A stretch of 64,000 nt of DNA from Flexicrinis sp001567485 (GTDB lineage Bacteria; Chloroflexota; Anaerolineae; Aggregatilineales; Phototrophicaceae), in the NCBI GenBank assembly GCA_030263635.1, contig SZPI01000003.1, positions 1 through 64,000 of the forward strand, given 5' to 3'. The notes under the pieces were generated by a model. The model did no database searches and was not told the origin of the DNA. It saw only the letters and a list, made by a program, of their open reading frames with translations. Of this stretch, positions 18,680-27,564 are shown piece by piece (the first letter of the stretch is position 1; every line of letters starts with the position of its first letter). The position numbers were made by a program, and so were the translations under genes.

Positions 18680-19650
18680 TGTTCGAACTGGTCTTTCTGG
18701 GCACATCGGCCTCCGCTCCCTCGATCCATCGCGGGCTGCCCTCGCTCGCCGTTTTGGCCGGCGAACACCGGTATTTGGTCGACTGCGGCGAAGGCACGCA
18801 GCGTCAAATCCTGCGCTCCGGCATCGGCTTCAAGCGCCTGAACCGGATTCTGCTCACGCATGCGCACCTCGACCATATCCTCGGCCTCGGCGGGTTGATC
18901 TCGACTTTCGCCAATTTCGAGTCGGTCGACTTCATTGAAATCTACGGCGGCAAGCCGGCGCTCGACCGGGTAGACACGCTGTTGTTCTCAGTGGTGCTGC
19001 GTGAGGAACGCAACCCGATGCCGATCAGTCTGGTCGACATTCACCGCGCCAGCCGCGTACTCGACGCCCGCACGCACGAGGTGTACGCCTTCCCGGTTCA
19101 GCACCGCGGCCCCGGATGCTTCGGCTTCGAGTTTCGTGAGCACGCGCATCGGCCGTTTCTCGCCGAGCGCGCCGCCGAGCTGGGCGTCCCGACCGGGCCG
19201 GAGCGCGGCATGCTGGTGCGCGGGGAGTCGGTCGTGCTGGCCGATGGTCGCGCCATCGCGCCGGGGGACGTGCTTGGGCCAGAAGTCGCCGGTGCGAAAG
19301 TCGTCGTCATGGCCGATGTCGGGCGCACCGACACGCTTGTCGAGCAATGCCGCGACGCCGACGCGCTCGTAATCGAGGCGACGTTTCTGGACGAACACGC
19401 CGACGAGGCGCGCGCCTTCGGTCATATCACGGCGCGGCAGGCCGCCGAGCTGGCCGTCGCATCCGGCGCGCGTTCGCTGATCTTGTGGCATGTCAGCCGG
19501 CGCTACCGCGAGCGCGACATCGTCGCCGAGGCGCGCTCGGTATTCCCCGAGGCCATCGTCGCGCGCGACTTCGATCATTTCACCATCAAGCGCGGCGAAG
19601 GCGCAACGCGGCTTGCCCCCGTCCTCGCGCATGAGGACGAGTCGCAGTGA
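18679..19650 (+). CDS. rnz: Ribonuclease Z
   Basis: 323-residue metallo-beta-lactamase-fold endonuclease that trims tRNA 3' ends. The start FLGTSASAP and the zinc motif His61-x-His63-x-Asp65-His66 (THAHLDH) are diagnostic. Downstream metal ligands appear in VVMADVGRT and GHITARQAAELA, and a terminal LWHVSRRY. The exosite region is present, so it looks like the short RNase Z form. It sits inside a glycosyltransferase gene group by overlaps of 1 and 4 bp, probably only sharing transcription. Confidence 0.92.
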   Translation: MFELVFLGTSASAPSIHRGLPSLAVLAGEHRYLVDCGEGTQRQILRSGIGFKRLNRILLTHAHLDHILGLGGLISTFANFESVDFIEIYGGKPALDRVDTLLFSVVLREERNPMPISLVDIHRASRVLDARTHEVYAFPVQHRGPGCFGFEFREHAHRPFLAERAAELGVPTGPERGMLVRGESVVLADGRAIAPGDVLGPEVAGAKVVVMADVGRTDTLVEQCRDADALVIEATFLDEHADEARAFGHITARQAAELAVASGARSLILWHVSRRYRERDIVAEARSVFPEAIVARDFDHFTIKRGEGATRLAPVLAHEDESQ

Positions 19651-20579
19651 GCACCGCCGGCCCCGACCTCGTGGTCGTGATCGTCACATGGAACTCGGCG
19701 GGCGAAATCCGGGCCGCGCTGAATAGTGTGCTGGCCGATCTCGCCAGCACGGCGCTGGACTGGCGCGTGATCGTCGTGGACTCGGCCTCGACGGACGGCA
19801 CGCCGGAGCTGATCCGCGCTGACTACCCGCAGGTCGATCTGGTCGCCAGCGCCGAAAACCTCGGCTTCGGGCGGGCCAACAACCTCGGCCTGACCCGCGC
19901 TGGCTTCGGTACGGAGAAGTCGCCGCGCGCAGGATACTTACTCAACCCCGATACGATCACGCATCCGGGCGCGACCCAAATCCTGTTCGACGCGCTGATG
20001 TCGGCGGACGACATCGGATGGGCCGGCGCACGGCTCGAATACGGCGATGGATCGTTTCAGCACGGCGCGTTCCGGTTTCCGGGCCTGCGCCAGTTGTGGG
20101 CCGAGTTCTTCCCGACCCCCGGCCGCTGGATCGAAGGGCCGTTCAACGGGCGTTATCCGCGCGCGCTGTACGATGCCGGCGAGCCGTTCGACGTCGACTT
20201 CACGCTGGGCGCGACGATGATGCTGCGCGGTGAGATGATCCGCCAAACCGGCATGTTCGACTTGCAGTTCTTTATGTACTGCGAGGAGATTGACTGGGCG
20301 TGGCGGGCCAATCGCGCGGGATGGCGGGTCGTGTGCGCGCCGAAGGCCGTCGTAACGCACCTCGGCGGCCAAAGTACGTCCAAAATCCGCCCGCAGAGCG
20401 TGATCAATCTGTGGACGAGCCGCATGCAGCTGTACGTCAAGTACTATCCGAAGTGGAAAGTCGTGCTGGCGTCGAAGCTGATCGCCGCGGGCATGGCGCG
20501 CAAGGTGAAAGCCGAGCGCGACCCCGAACTGCGATCTGCCTACGAGACGGTGCGCTACACAGCAATCGGAATGCGATGA
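19647..20579 (+). CDS. GT2 family glycosyltransferase (rhamnosyltransferase-like)
   Basis: 310 residues with a GT-A fold. It opens with VVIVTWNSAGEIRAALNSV, then VDSASTDGTPELI and the loop ENLGFGRANNLGL. The donor-binding acidic residues are in LLNPDT, where Asp takes the place of the usual DxD. A later motif, FDLQFFMYCEEIDWAWRANRAGW, is typical of rhamnosyl/galactofuranosyl transferases. The GTG start overlaps the rnz stop by 4 bp. It probably builds a surface polysaccharide or glycolipid with its neighbours. Confidence 0.88.
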   Translation: MSTAGPDLVVVIVTWNSAGEIRAALNSVLADLASTALDWRVIVVDSASTDGTPELIRADYPQVDLVASAENLGFGRANNLGLTRAGFGTEKSPRAGYLLNPDTITHPGATQILFDALMSADDIGWAGARLEYGDGSFQHGAFRFPGLRQLWAEFFPTPGRWIEGPFNGRYPRALYDAGEPFDVDFTLGATMMLRGEMIRQTGMFDLQFFMYCEEIDWAWRANRAGWRVVCAPKAVVTHLGGQSTSKIRPQSVINLWTSRMQLYVKYYPKWKVVLASKLIAAGMARKVKAERDPELRSAYETVRYTAIGMR

Positions 20580-21361
20580 CCCGCCTCACCGCCGTGATCC
20601 TCACCTTTAACGAGGAAGCGAACATCGCCGATTGTCTCGCGTCGGTCGCGTTCGCTGACGCGCGCGTGGTGTTCGATTCGGGCAGCACCGACCGCACGGC
20701 GGAGATCGCGCGCGAGGCCGGCGCGTCCGTGATTCAACGGCCGTTCGACAACTACGCGAATCAACGCAACGCCGCGCTGGAGTCCGTGGCCGGTTCGAGC
20801 GCGTGGGTCTTGTTCGTCGACGCCGACGAGCGCGTCACGCCTGCCCTCGCCGCCGCCGTGCGCCGCGCAGTCGATCAAGGCGATGCGTACGCGGGATGGC
20901 GCATCGCACGTCACAACTACATCTTCGGCAAGCTCACGCTGGGCGCCGGATGGTACCCCGACTATCAAACCCGGCTGCTGCGATGCGGCGCCGCACACTA
21001 TGATCCTGAGCGCAAGGTGCACGAGGTCGTCTTGCTCGACGGGCCGCTGGGCACCATCGACGAGCCGTTCGTCCACATCAACTACACACGTTTCGATCAG
21101 TTCGTCGCCAAGCAGCAGCGTTACACCGCCTATGAGGCAGGTATCCTGTACGAGCAGGGCGTGCGCCCCAAACTGCGCAACTTCATCCTTCAGCCGCTGC
21201 GCCACTTCCGCTGGCGGTTCATCACGCTCAAGGGCTACCGCGACGGGCTGCACGGCCTGCGCTTGAGCGCGTTGATGGCGTGGTACGAGCTGCGCAAGTA
21301 TCAACTGCTGGCGGCGTTGTGGCGCGACCACGACCGCCGTTCCGCCTCAGATCCCCAGTAA
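20576..21361 (+). CDS. GT2 family glycosyltransferase (WaaE/KdtX-like)
   Basis: 261 residues. The pattern LTAVILTFNEEANIADCLASV, then DSGSTDRTAEIA, QRNAALE and the DxD motif FVDADERV, is that of the LPS beta-glucosyltransferase-like branch of GT2. The C-terminal part has GWYPDYQTRLLR and the KVHE motif common to this branch. I start it at ATG 20576, which overlaps the previous stop in ATGA. The longer open frame upstream is a shadow of the preceding gene. LPS itself is not expected in this organism, so the product is probably another surface glycan. Confidence 0.87.
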   Translation: MTRLTAVILTFNEEANIADCLASVAFADARVVFDSGSTDRTAEIAREAGASVIQRPFDNYANQRNAALESVAGSSAWVLFVDADERVTPALAAAVRRAVDQGDAYAGWRIARHNYIFGKLTLGAGWYPDYQTRLLRCGAAHYDPERKVHEVVLLDGPLGTIDEPFVHINYTRFDQFVAKQQRYTAYEAGILYEQGVRPKLRNFILQPLRHFRWRFITLKGYRDGLHGLRLSALMAWYELRKYQLLAALWRDHDRRSASDPQ

Positions 21362-21394
21362 TTGGCGCGCGTGTTCTAATGTGAATCTTAGATA

Positions 21395-21418
21395 TTGTTC
21401 TGTATAATAGTAGAACAA
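21395..21418 (+). promoter_or_regulatory. Palindrome around a -10 element upstream of the SWIM gene
   Basis: TTGTTCT (21395-21401) and AGAACAA (21412-21418) are perfect 7-bp inverted arms. The 10 bp between them contain TATAAT (21403-21408). A repressor bound to the arms would cover the -10 of the small SWIM-domain gene. No -35 is clear and the binding protein is unknown. Confidence 0.55.
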
Positions 21419-21444
21419 ATGTACAACAGTATGGGGACCATGCC

Positions 21445-21828
21445 ATGATTCCCAAGCATATCAAGAAGGTTCAAACCCGCAGCCGTAAGCTGCACGCCCG
21501 GCAGGTCGGCCGACAGACCATCGTCGTCGACAGCGCCACCGAAGCCCCCGGCCGTCATATCGTGACGGTTCGCTGGGATCCGACGCACGGGCGCATCGTC
21601 ACGACCTGCACCTGCAACTGGTCAAATCACAACGGCGTGGCTTGCACGCACGTCATGGCCGCGTTGGAACTGCTCGCCGGGAAGAAGGGCCGTCGGCTGA
21701 GCTACTGGCTGACGGAGGACGAGGCGCGCCGTCAGCGCCACAAGCGGCTGTTTCTTACGCGCGGCGGGGACACGAAGGGCGTGTGGGTGACAAGCCGCCC
21801 GGCCAAAGCCCATCCGCGAGCCGCCTAA
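21445..21828 (+). CDS. Small SWIM zinc-finger protein
   Basis: 127 residues with a clear SWIM motif CxCx9CxH (Cys55, Cys57, Cys67, His69) in the middle and basic ends. SWIM domains bind zinc and mediate DNA or protein contacts. Here the domain is almost the whole protein, without the SWI2/SNF2, transposase or MEKK partners often seen. The upstream region has a palindrome enclosing the -10. A strong terminator follows, so it is a single-gene unit. It may be a DNA-binding accessory protein. Confidence 0.8.
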   Translation: MIPKHIKKVQTRSRKLHARQVGRQTIVVDSATEAPGRHIVTVRWDPTHGRIVTTCTCNWSNHNGVACTHVMAALELLAGKKGRRLSYWLTEDEARRQRHKRLFLTRGGDTKGVWVTSRPAKAHPRAA

Positions 21829-21838
21829 TCACACCGTG

Positions 21839-21870
21839 AGGCCCGGTCGAACAGCCGGGCCTTTTCGTTT
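21839..21870 (+). terminator. Terminator after the SWIM gene
   Basis: GGCCCGG (21840-21846) pairs with CCGGGCC (21855-21861) and is followed by TTTTCGTTT. Confidence 0.85.
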
Positions 21871-21985
21871 CTTACGGGACTTAAGTAGATCACCGGGAGT
21901 CGGTATGCAAGACGATCCGACCCGCGACACCAGCCGAGTGAAAAACGTTGGCGCTCTCCCATCACTCAGCACCCGGCACGTTCCA

Positions 21986-23233
21986 CTAGTCGCTTGAGCC
22001 AGCGCGGATCGCCTGTTCCACCGCATCCGCCGCCGCCTCTACCCCGCCGAGCGCGCTCATCTCCGCCGCCAGCGCACGACAGCTTTCCGCCACCCGCGAT
22101 TCACGCATGATCGCCCGCGCGCCTTCCCACAGCTTACCCTGACGGACATCGTGCGCGGTCAGGTTCAGCCCGATCTTGGCCTGCGCTGCCCGCCGCGCCT
22201 GTCCCCGCTGGTCGGCGGCATGCGGCACGACGATCTGCGGCACGCCCCAGACCACCGCCGCGTGCGTGGTACCCATCCCGCCGTGATGGATCATCAGGCG
22301 GGCGCGCGGCAGCACGGCGTCAAACGGCACATAGGTCACGAGACGCGTCCCCTTCGGCAGCGCGCGTACCAGCTCGGCCTTCTTGTCCGGCTCGATCGGG
22401 TTGTTCCCCAACGCGACAACCGGCAGCAAGCCCTCGCGCGCGGCGGCTTGTGCGCCCCACGCATAGAACCCGAGGTCGCCGGTGAACGTCGTGCCGAGCG
22501 TGATGACCGCCAGCGGCGTCTCTTGCGGGATGTTCGCCAGCCACTCCGGCTCCGGCGCGGCGTGCGCAATCCCGCCCACAAAGCGATTCTCAGGGAGCAG
22601 CGCGTCGGCCTCGGCCTGATACCACCCCGGCGTGAAGTAGACGATGTGCGCGTGCGGCGACAGAACGCTCGGAGTCGCGCCCCGCGAGAAGTTCGCGCCC
22701 GTCACGCCGAACTGCGCGGTCAGGCGCTCGACGCGCTCGCGGCTCTCGCTGGCGAGCGTCTTCTGCACCCAAAACAGCCCGTCCTCCTCCAGCTCACGCA
22801 TGGCCGGCCAGCCGCACACGATCATCGGGATATCGAGCGCCTCCGCCGCGACCGCCGACGCGCTCAGGAACGGGTCGGTGAGGATCGCATCCGGCGCACC
22901 GTCGGACTCTGCAAGGTCGAGCAGCGCGCGCGTCCCCGCCGCAACCTTCGCCTCATCGAGCCATGTGTCGAGCGCGCGTTGATAGCGCAGGCGGACGGCG
23001 TCTTGCGGCGGCGTCTTCGTGAGATCGGGCGCAGGCGGCGGCGGCCATAACCACCCCGTGTCCTCAAGCGCCGCGAAGCGCAGCCCTGCCCCGCTGATCG
23101 CGCCGCGCAGCGCCTCGCCGCTGACCCACGTCACGTCATGCCCGCGTGCCTGCAACGCTCGCGCAGTCCTCAGGTAGCCGCCCCAATCGGTATGGCTGTA
23201 TAACGGCGCGGAGACGCACCAAATCCGAGCCAC
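21986..23233 (-). CDS. UGT/MGT-type glycosyltransferase (GT1)
   Basis: 415 residues with a GT-B fold. The N-terminal acceptor domain begins ARIWCVSAPLYSHTDWGGYLRTARALQARGHDVTWVSG. The C-terminal donor domain has VITLGTTFTG, VTYVPFDAVLPRARLMIHHGGMGTTHAAVVWGVPQIVVPHAADQ, the classical macrolide-glycosyltransferase signature. Members transfer a sugar from an NDP donor to small lipophilic acceptors. The GTG at 23233 is chosen because AGGAG precedes it by a few bases; the longer frame to 23314 runs into a dispersed repeat. It is transcribed alone. Confidence 0.88.
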   Translation of the reverse strand: MARIWCVSAPLYSHTDWGGYLRTARALQARGHDVTWVSGEALRGAISGAGLRFAALEDTGWLWPPPPAPDLTKTPPQDAVRLRYQRALDTWLDEAKVAAGTRALLDLAESDGAPDAILTDPFLSASAVAAEALDIPMIVCGWPAMRELEEDGLFWVQKTLASESRERVERLTAQFGVTGANFSRGATPSVLSPHAHIVYFTPGWYQAEADALLPENRFVGGIAHAAPEPEWLANIPQETPLAVITLGTTFTGDLGFYAWGAQAAAREGLLPVVALGNNPIEPDKKAELVRALPKGTRLVTYVPFDAVLPRARLMIHHGGMGTTHAAVVWGVPQIVVPHAADQRGQARRAAQAKIGLNLTAHDVRQGKLWEGARAIMRESRVAESCRALAAEMSALGGVEAAADAVEQAIRAGSSD

Positions 23234-23277
23234 GTTCGCTCCTCGCTGTCGTGCTGTCGTCCTATGAGGCGACTCTA

Positions 23278-23386
23278 AGCCGGTATTCGTAAGTTGAGAG
23301 ATTCGGTCTCCCATCTTGCGCCGTTAGTCGAGCTATACGGCGCGGCGTTTTCTCATCACTCATCACTCGTCACTTTCAACTTCGTG
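23278..23386. repeat. Dispersed repeat, copy A
   Basis: About 109 bp that is nearly identical to 55116-55217. It contains the inverted arms GCGCCGT/ACGGCGC and ends in a run of TCATCACTCATCACTCGTCACT. It lies between the GT1 and P-type ATPase genes. No ORF inside it looks real. Confidence 0.8.
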
Positions 23387-23410
23387 CGTAGTACATGCGC
23401 TCCGGGTTGG

Positions 23411-25606
23411 CTATGCCGACTCGGCCGATTTCACCCACCGCAGCGGGCGCATGCCGTTGGTCGTGACGATCAGCGACATCCCGACATCCGCGAACACAGC
23501 CGCCCACAGCGACGCCGACCCTTCCAGCGCCAGCACCATGAACACCAGCTTGAGCGCAAAACTGAGCGCGATGTTCTGTCGAATCACGCTGCGTGTGAAG
23601 CGCGCCAGTCGAATCGTCAGCGGCAGCAGGCGGAGGTTATCGCCCATCAGCGCGACATCGGCGGTCTCCACAGCCTGCGGACTGCCCATCGCGCCCATCG
23701 CCACGCCGACATCTGCCGCTGCGAGCGCCGGCGCATCGTTCACGCCGTCGCCGACCATCGCGGTCACGCCGTGCGAATCGCGGAAGCGCCGGATCGCGTC
23801 GGCCTTGTCCGCTGGCATCAGCCCCGCGTACACCGTGTCGATGCCGATCTGCTTGGCGATCGTGCGCGCCGCCGCCTCATGGTCGCCGGTCAGCATGGAT
23901 GTTTGCAAGCCCAGCGCATGGAGATCGGCCACGACCGCCGCCGCATCCGCCCGCAGGGTATCAGCGAACGAGATCGCGCCATGCACCATGCCGTCCGACT
24001 TGAGCAGCATCGTCGTGCTGCCCTGTGCTTCGGCCTCATGCGCCCAACTGCACAGCGTGTCGGAGTGCGGATGCTCGGCGTCGAAGAATGTATGGCTGCC
24101 GATCAGCACATCGTGTCCATCGACCCTGCCGGAGATTCCCCGTCCGGGCAGCGATTCGACCGACTCCGCCGTGGAGTACGTGACCGCCTTTGCGCGCTCC
24201 GCCGCCGCGACGACTGCCCCGGCCAGCGGATGCGCCGACCGCTGCTCGACCGCCGCCGCCAGCCCCAGCAGATCATCGCAAGCGGCGCAGGCCGGATCAC
24301 CGTCGCAGTTCAGCGAGCGCCAGCCGACCACCTGCGGCCGTCCCTCGGTCACGGTGCCCGTCTTGTCCATCGCCACCGCTTTGACCCGTCCCAACGTTTC
24401 AAGATGTGCGCCGCCCTTGATGAGCACGCCGCGCCGCGCCGCCGCCGTCAAGCCGCTGATGACCGTCACCGGCGTGCTGATGACCAGCGCGCACGGGCAG
24501 GCGATCACCAGCAGCGCGAGCGCGCGGTACAGCCAGCCGTGGCCGTCCGGCGTATCGAAGAACGGGGCGCTGAACAGCAGCGGCGGCAGCACCGCGACCG
24601 CCAGCGCCAGCAGCGTCACCGCCGGCGTGTAGATCGCAGCGAACGAGTCGATCATGCGCTGCGTCGGGGCCTTGGCCGCCTGCGACTCCTCGACCAGCTT
24701 GACGATCCGGCTGAGCGTGTTGTCCTCCGCCGCGGCCGTGATCTCAACGTGCAGCACGCCGTCGCCGTTGATCGTGCCTGCGTAGACCGCGTCGCCCTCG
24801 GCGCGCTCGACGGGCAGCGACTCGCCGGTGATCGGCGCTTGATTCACCGCGCTTCGGCCGCTGACGATCACGCCGTCACCCGGCACCGCCTCACCCGACC
24901 GTACAACGACCCGATCCCCGATCGTCAGCGCATCCGCCGCGACCTGCGTCTCGTTCCCCGCGCTGTCCAGCCGCCACGCCGTCCGCGGCTTGAGCGCCAA
25001 CAGCGCCCGGATACTGCGCCGCGCCCGTTCGACCGTATAGCCTTCGAGCGCCTCGCCAACGGCAAACAAAATCACGATGACCGCGGCCTCAAGCGTTTCG
25101 CCGATGATGACCGCCCCGGCCGCCGCAATCGTCATCAGCATGTTGATATTGAAGCGGCGGTTGATCCACAGCCCGCTGACGCCGGAACGTGCGATGGGGA
25201 TGACCGCGACAATGAGCGCGCTCAGCAATAGGCCGTCGGTGGTGCGCGGGTCGAGCACGCCGAGCGCCGCCAGCACGACCCCGACCAAGGCGAGCAGAGC
25301 GCCGGCGAGCGCCATGCGGGTCTCGTTCGCGCCGAGCAGATAGTCGATGAAGCCGACCGCCCCACCGCGGCTGGTCTCCGCCTGTTCGGGCGTAGACGCC
25401 TGCGCATCGGTGTGGAGCGACCTGCCGAGCGCATTCGCCCGCGCCTGAAGCTGTTCAAACGACGCGCTGCCGGTGACAACCAGCCGCGCGCCCATGTAAT
25501 CGACGTACGCCGCTTCGACCCCACTCAGCCGCCGGATTCCGTCCTCAAGTTCGCGCGCGCAGTTGGCACAGTCCATGCCTTCGACGCGGTAGGTTTGATC
25601 GGTCAT
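23411..25606 (-). CDS. Zn2+/Cd2+/Pb2+-exporting P-type ATPase
   Basis: 731-residue P1B-type pump (ZntA/CadA group). An N-terminal HMA domain has Cys13-x2-Cys16 (GMDCANC). The transport site is Cys370-Pro-Cys372 in helix 6, and the phosphorylated residue is Asp414 (DKTGT). The HP motif (AHPLAG) and GDGVNDAPALAAADVG hinge are present. The last helices contain a Lys in ALKLVFM and Asp in FADVGMSL, the pattern of the Zn/Cd subclass as opposed to the Cu one. The promoter carries an ArsR/SmtB-type operator, consistent with metal-induced expression. No such regulator gene lies nearby. Confidence 0.94.
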   Translation of the reverse strand: MTDQTYRVEGMDCANCARELEDGIRRLSGVEAAYVDYMGARLVVTGSASFEQLQARANALGRSLHTDAQASTPEQAETSRGGAVGFIDYLLGANETRMALAGALLALVGVVLAALGVLDPRTTDGLLLSALIVAVIPIARSGVSGLWINRRFNINMLMTIAAAGAVIIGETLEAAVIVILFAVGEALEGYTVERARRSIRALLALKPRTAWRLDSAGNETQVAADALTIGDRVVVRSGEAVPGDGVIVSGRSAVNQAPITGESLPVERAEGDAVYAGTINGDGVLHVEITAAAEDNTLSRIVKLVEESQAAKAPTQRMIDSFAAIYTPAVTLLALAVAVLPPLLFSAPFFDTPDGHGWLYRALALLVIACPCALVISTPVTVISGLTAAARRGVLIKGGAHLETLGRVKAVAMDKTGTVTEGRPQVVGWRSLNCDGDPACAACDDLLGLAAAVEQRSAHPLAGAVVAAAERAKAVTYSTAESVESLPGRGISGRVDGHDVLIGSHTFFDAEHPHSDTLCSWAHEAEAQGSTTMLLKSDGMVHGAISFADTLRADAAAVVADLHALGLQTSMLTGDHEAAARTIAKQIGIDTVYAGLMPADKADAIRRFRDSHGVTAMVGDGVNDAPALAAADVGVAMGAMGSPQAVETADVALMGDNLRLLPLTIRLARFTRSVIRQNIALSFALKLVFMVLALEGSASLWAAVFADVGMSLIVTTNGMRPLRWVKSAESA

Positions 25607-25635
25607 CGCTTGTTTCCTTATTGAGACTCAGCCTC

Positions 25636-25663
25636 AATATATGAACAAATGTTCACATCTCAA
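25636..25663 (-). promoter_or_regulatory. P-type ATPase promoter with ArsR/SmtB-like operator
   Basis: On the minus strand TTGAGA (25663-25658) and TATATT (25641-25636) are spaced by 16 bp. The spacer holds the perfect 6-2-6 palindrome TGAACA-TT-TGTTCA (25642-25655). This matches the core of the known SmtB/ArsR-family metal-sensor operators. A second inverted repeat, TATTGAG/CTCAATA, lies just downstream (about 25619-25639). Confidence 0.75.
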
Positions 25664-25782
25664 CCCTTAGTGTGCCACATCCCGCACCCCCTGTCAAATT
25701 CACCGCTTTCCCGCTGACCGGTTGCCGCATGGCGCGATTAGACCCTATACTTGGCACATACCGCGTCATACGGGATACGTGC

Positions 25783-27564
25783 ATGGCAGCGACACCGACC
25801 GGAACCCAATCAACCGAAGCGGTCGCCATCGAGATCAACGAACTCAAGCCCCTGCTCACCGAAACGGAGCAAGCGCTGCTGCGTCAAAGCGAGCTGCTCC
25901 GCTCACGCGGGCTAGGCCTGCCCTCGATGACTCACACGGCGATTAACAGCCTGATCCACTCGCTCGATACATTTTTGCGCATCCTGCGTGACGAACAGCG
26001 CGAAGTCGCGCAGCTGCGCACGCTGGTCGCCAATTCCGCCTCGTTCAGCGGGTCATTCGACCTCGACGAAATCCTGTCCGACGCGATGGACGGCATCATC
26101 GCGCTGACCGGCGCCGAACGCGGCTGCATCATCCTCGCCGACGACGCGGGCAACTTAGACTTTCGCGTCTTGCGCGATGGCACGTCAGCCGCCAACCGGA
26201 GCCAAGTGCTGGACGGGGCGAACGCCGACCAGCAGTTCAGCCGGTCGATCATCAACCGCGCGATGGAGACCGGCGAGGCGCTGCTCACCCACAACGCGCA
26301 CGATGATCAGCGGCTGATCGGCATGCAGAGCGTCGCCGCGCTCGATCTGCGCTCGGTGTTATGCGTGCCGCTGCGCTATCGTGACGACGTGCTCGGCGTC
26401 GTGTATGTCGATAACCGGCTGCGCTCCGGCGTGTTCGGTGAACGCGAGAAGGCGCTGCTGGTCGCTTTCGCCAATCAAGTCGCCGTCGCCATGAGCAACG
26501 CACGCCTTTTCAACAACCTGCAAGCGACGATCAGCGAGATCACGCAGGTCAAGGAACTGACCGACAACGTGTATAACAGCATCGACAGCGGGGTCATCAC
26601 AATCGACGGCGAGGGGTTCATCGTGCAGGCTAATCGGGCCGCCGCCGGCCTGCTCGACCGGCCCGACGCGGCGGCGCTCAGCGGTCAGCCCGTCGCTGAC
26701 CTGCTCGAACCTCTCGTGGAACCGCTGGCGCAGGCGATCACGCAGGTCAATTCCGGCGCGCACGAGTCCTCATTCGAGGCGACGGTGACCTTCGGCGGCA
26801 AACCCAGCGTCGTGCTCAACGTGCGCGTTAATCCGCTGGTCGGGCGGGATGTGCATGGGGCCGGCCACGTCATCGTGCTCGAAGACCTCACCGTTCAGCG
26901 CGAACGGGCCGAGACACTGCGCATGTTCAAGTACTATCTGCCGCCGGAGATGGTCGACAACATCCAGCAGATCGCCGGGCTGGGGTTTGAAGGCGAGCGC
27001 CGCGAGGTATCGTGCATGTACGTCGACGTGCGCCCGCTGGCGACGATGCCCGCCATGCGCCCGCAGTTGTTGATGGAAGAGGTCAACATCTATTTGTCGC
27101 GCGCGACAGACTGCATCCACGAAGCCGGCGGCATGATCGACAAGTACATGGGTACCGAGATCATGGCACTGTTCAACACGCAGCTCAACCCGATGGCTAA
27201 TCACGCGGCCTGCGCGATCAACGCGGCGATTCAGATCCACGAGAACTTCAGCGTCATCTACGCCTCGCTTGGAATCGACCACGCCCAATACCGCATCGGG
27301 ATCAACACCGGCGTCGCGACATTAGGGAACGTGGGCAGCAACACGCGCCGCGACTTCACCGCCATCGGTGACGCGATCAACCTCGCCAAGCGCCTTGAAG
27401 AGAGCGCGCTGGACGGCCAAATGGTCATCAGCGAAGACGTCCGCGCACACGCCGAACACCACCCGCTGCCGGGCATCGGCAAAGTCGAATATCATGCGTT
27501 GGAGCCGCTGCAAGTCCGCGGACGCCAGCAGCAGACTGCAATCTATTTGGTTCAACCGTTATGA
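25783..27564 (+). CDS. GAF-PAS-class III nucleotide cyclase, C2-like half
   Basis: 593 residues from ATG 25783 (an upstream in-frame ATG at 25672 would give 630). The order is an N-terminal helical region, a GAF domain (about 80-245), PAS (about 255-385) and a class III cyclase domain (about 395-593). In the cyclase domain the first metal Asp415 (MYVDVR) is present. The second is Thr458 (DKYMGT where GD is usual). The transition-state pair Asn533 and Arg537 (GDAINLAKR) is intact. It should therefore not form a complete site alone. It overlaps the next gene, which has the opposite defect, by 4 bp. Candidate promoter: TTGCCG (25722) and TATACT (25746). Confidence 0.85.
   Translation: MAATPTGTQSTEAVAIEINELKPLLTETEQALLRQSELLRSRGLGLPSMTHTAINSLIHSLDTFLRILRDEQREVAQLRTLVANSASFSGSFDLDEILSDAMDGIIALTGAERGCIILADDAGNLDFRVLRDGTSAANRSQVLDGANADQQFSRSIINRAMETGEALLTHNAHDDQRLIGMQSVAALDLRSVLCVPLRYRDDVLGVVYVDNRLRSGVFGEREKALLVAFANQVAVAMSNARLFNNLQATISEITQVKELTDNVYNSIDSGVITIDGEGFIVQANRAAAGLLDRPDAAALSGQPVADLLEPLVEPLAQAITQVNSGAHESSFEATVTFGGKPSVVLNVRVNPLVGRDVHGAGHVIVLEDLTVQRERAETLRMFKYYLPPEMVDNIQQIAGLGFEGERREVSCMYVDVRPLATMPAMRPQLLMEEVNIYLSRATDCIHEAGGMIDKYMGTEIMALFNTQLNPMANHAACAINAAIQIHENFSVIYASLGIDHAQYRIGINTGVATLGNVGSNTRRDFTAIGDAINLAKRLEESALDGQMVISEDVRAHAEHHPLPGIGKVEYHALEPLQVRGRQQQTAIYLVQPL

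Noticed and set aside
21395..21418. LexA (SOS) box before the SWIM gene
   Set aside because: The arms TTGTTCT/AGAACAA are in the opposite sense and spacing from GAAC-n4-GTTC boxes, so SOS control is not supported.
23294..25231. A 645-residue open frame opposite the P-type ATPase gene
   Set aside because: It is antisense to a clear ATPase gene, its product is Arg/His-rich low-complexity sequence with no domain, and long antisense frames are common in GC-rich DNA.
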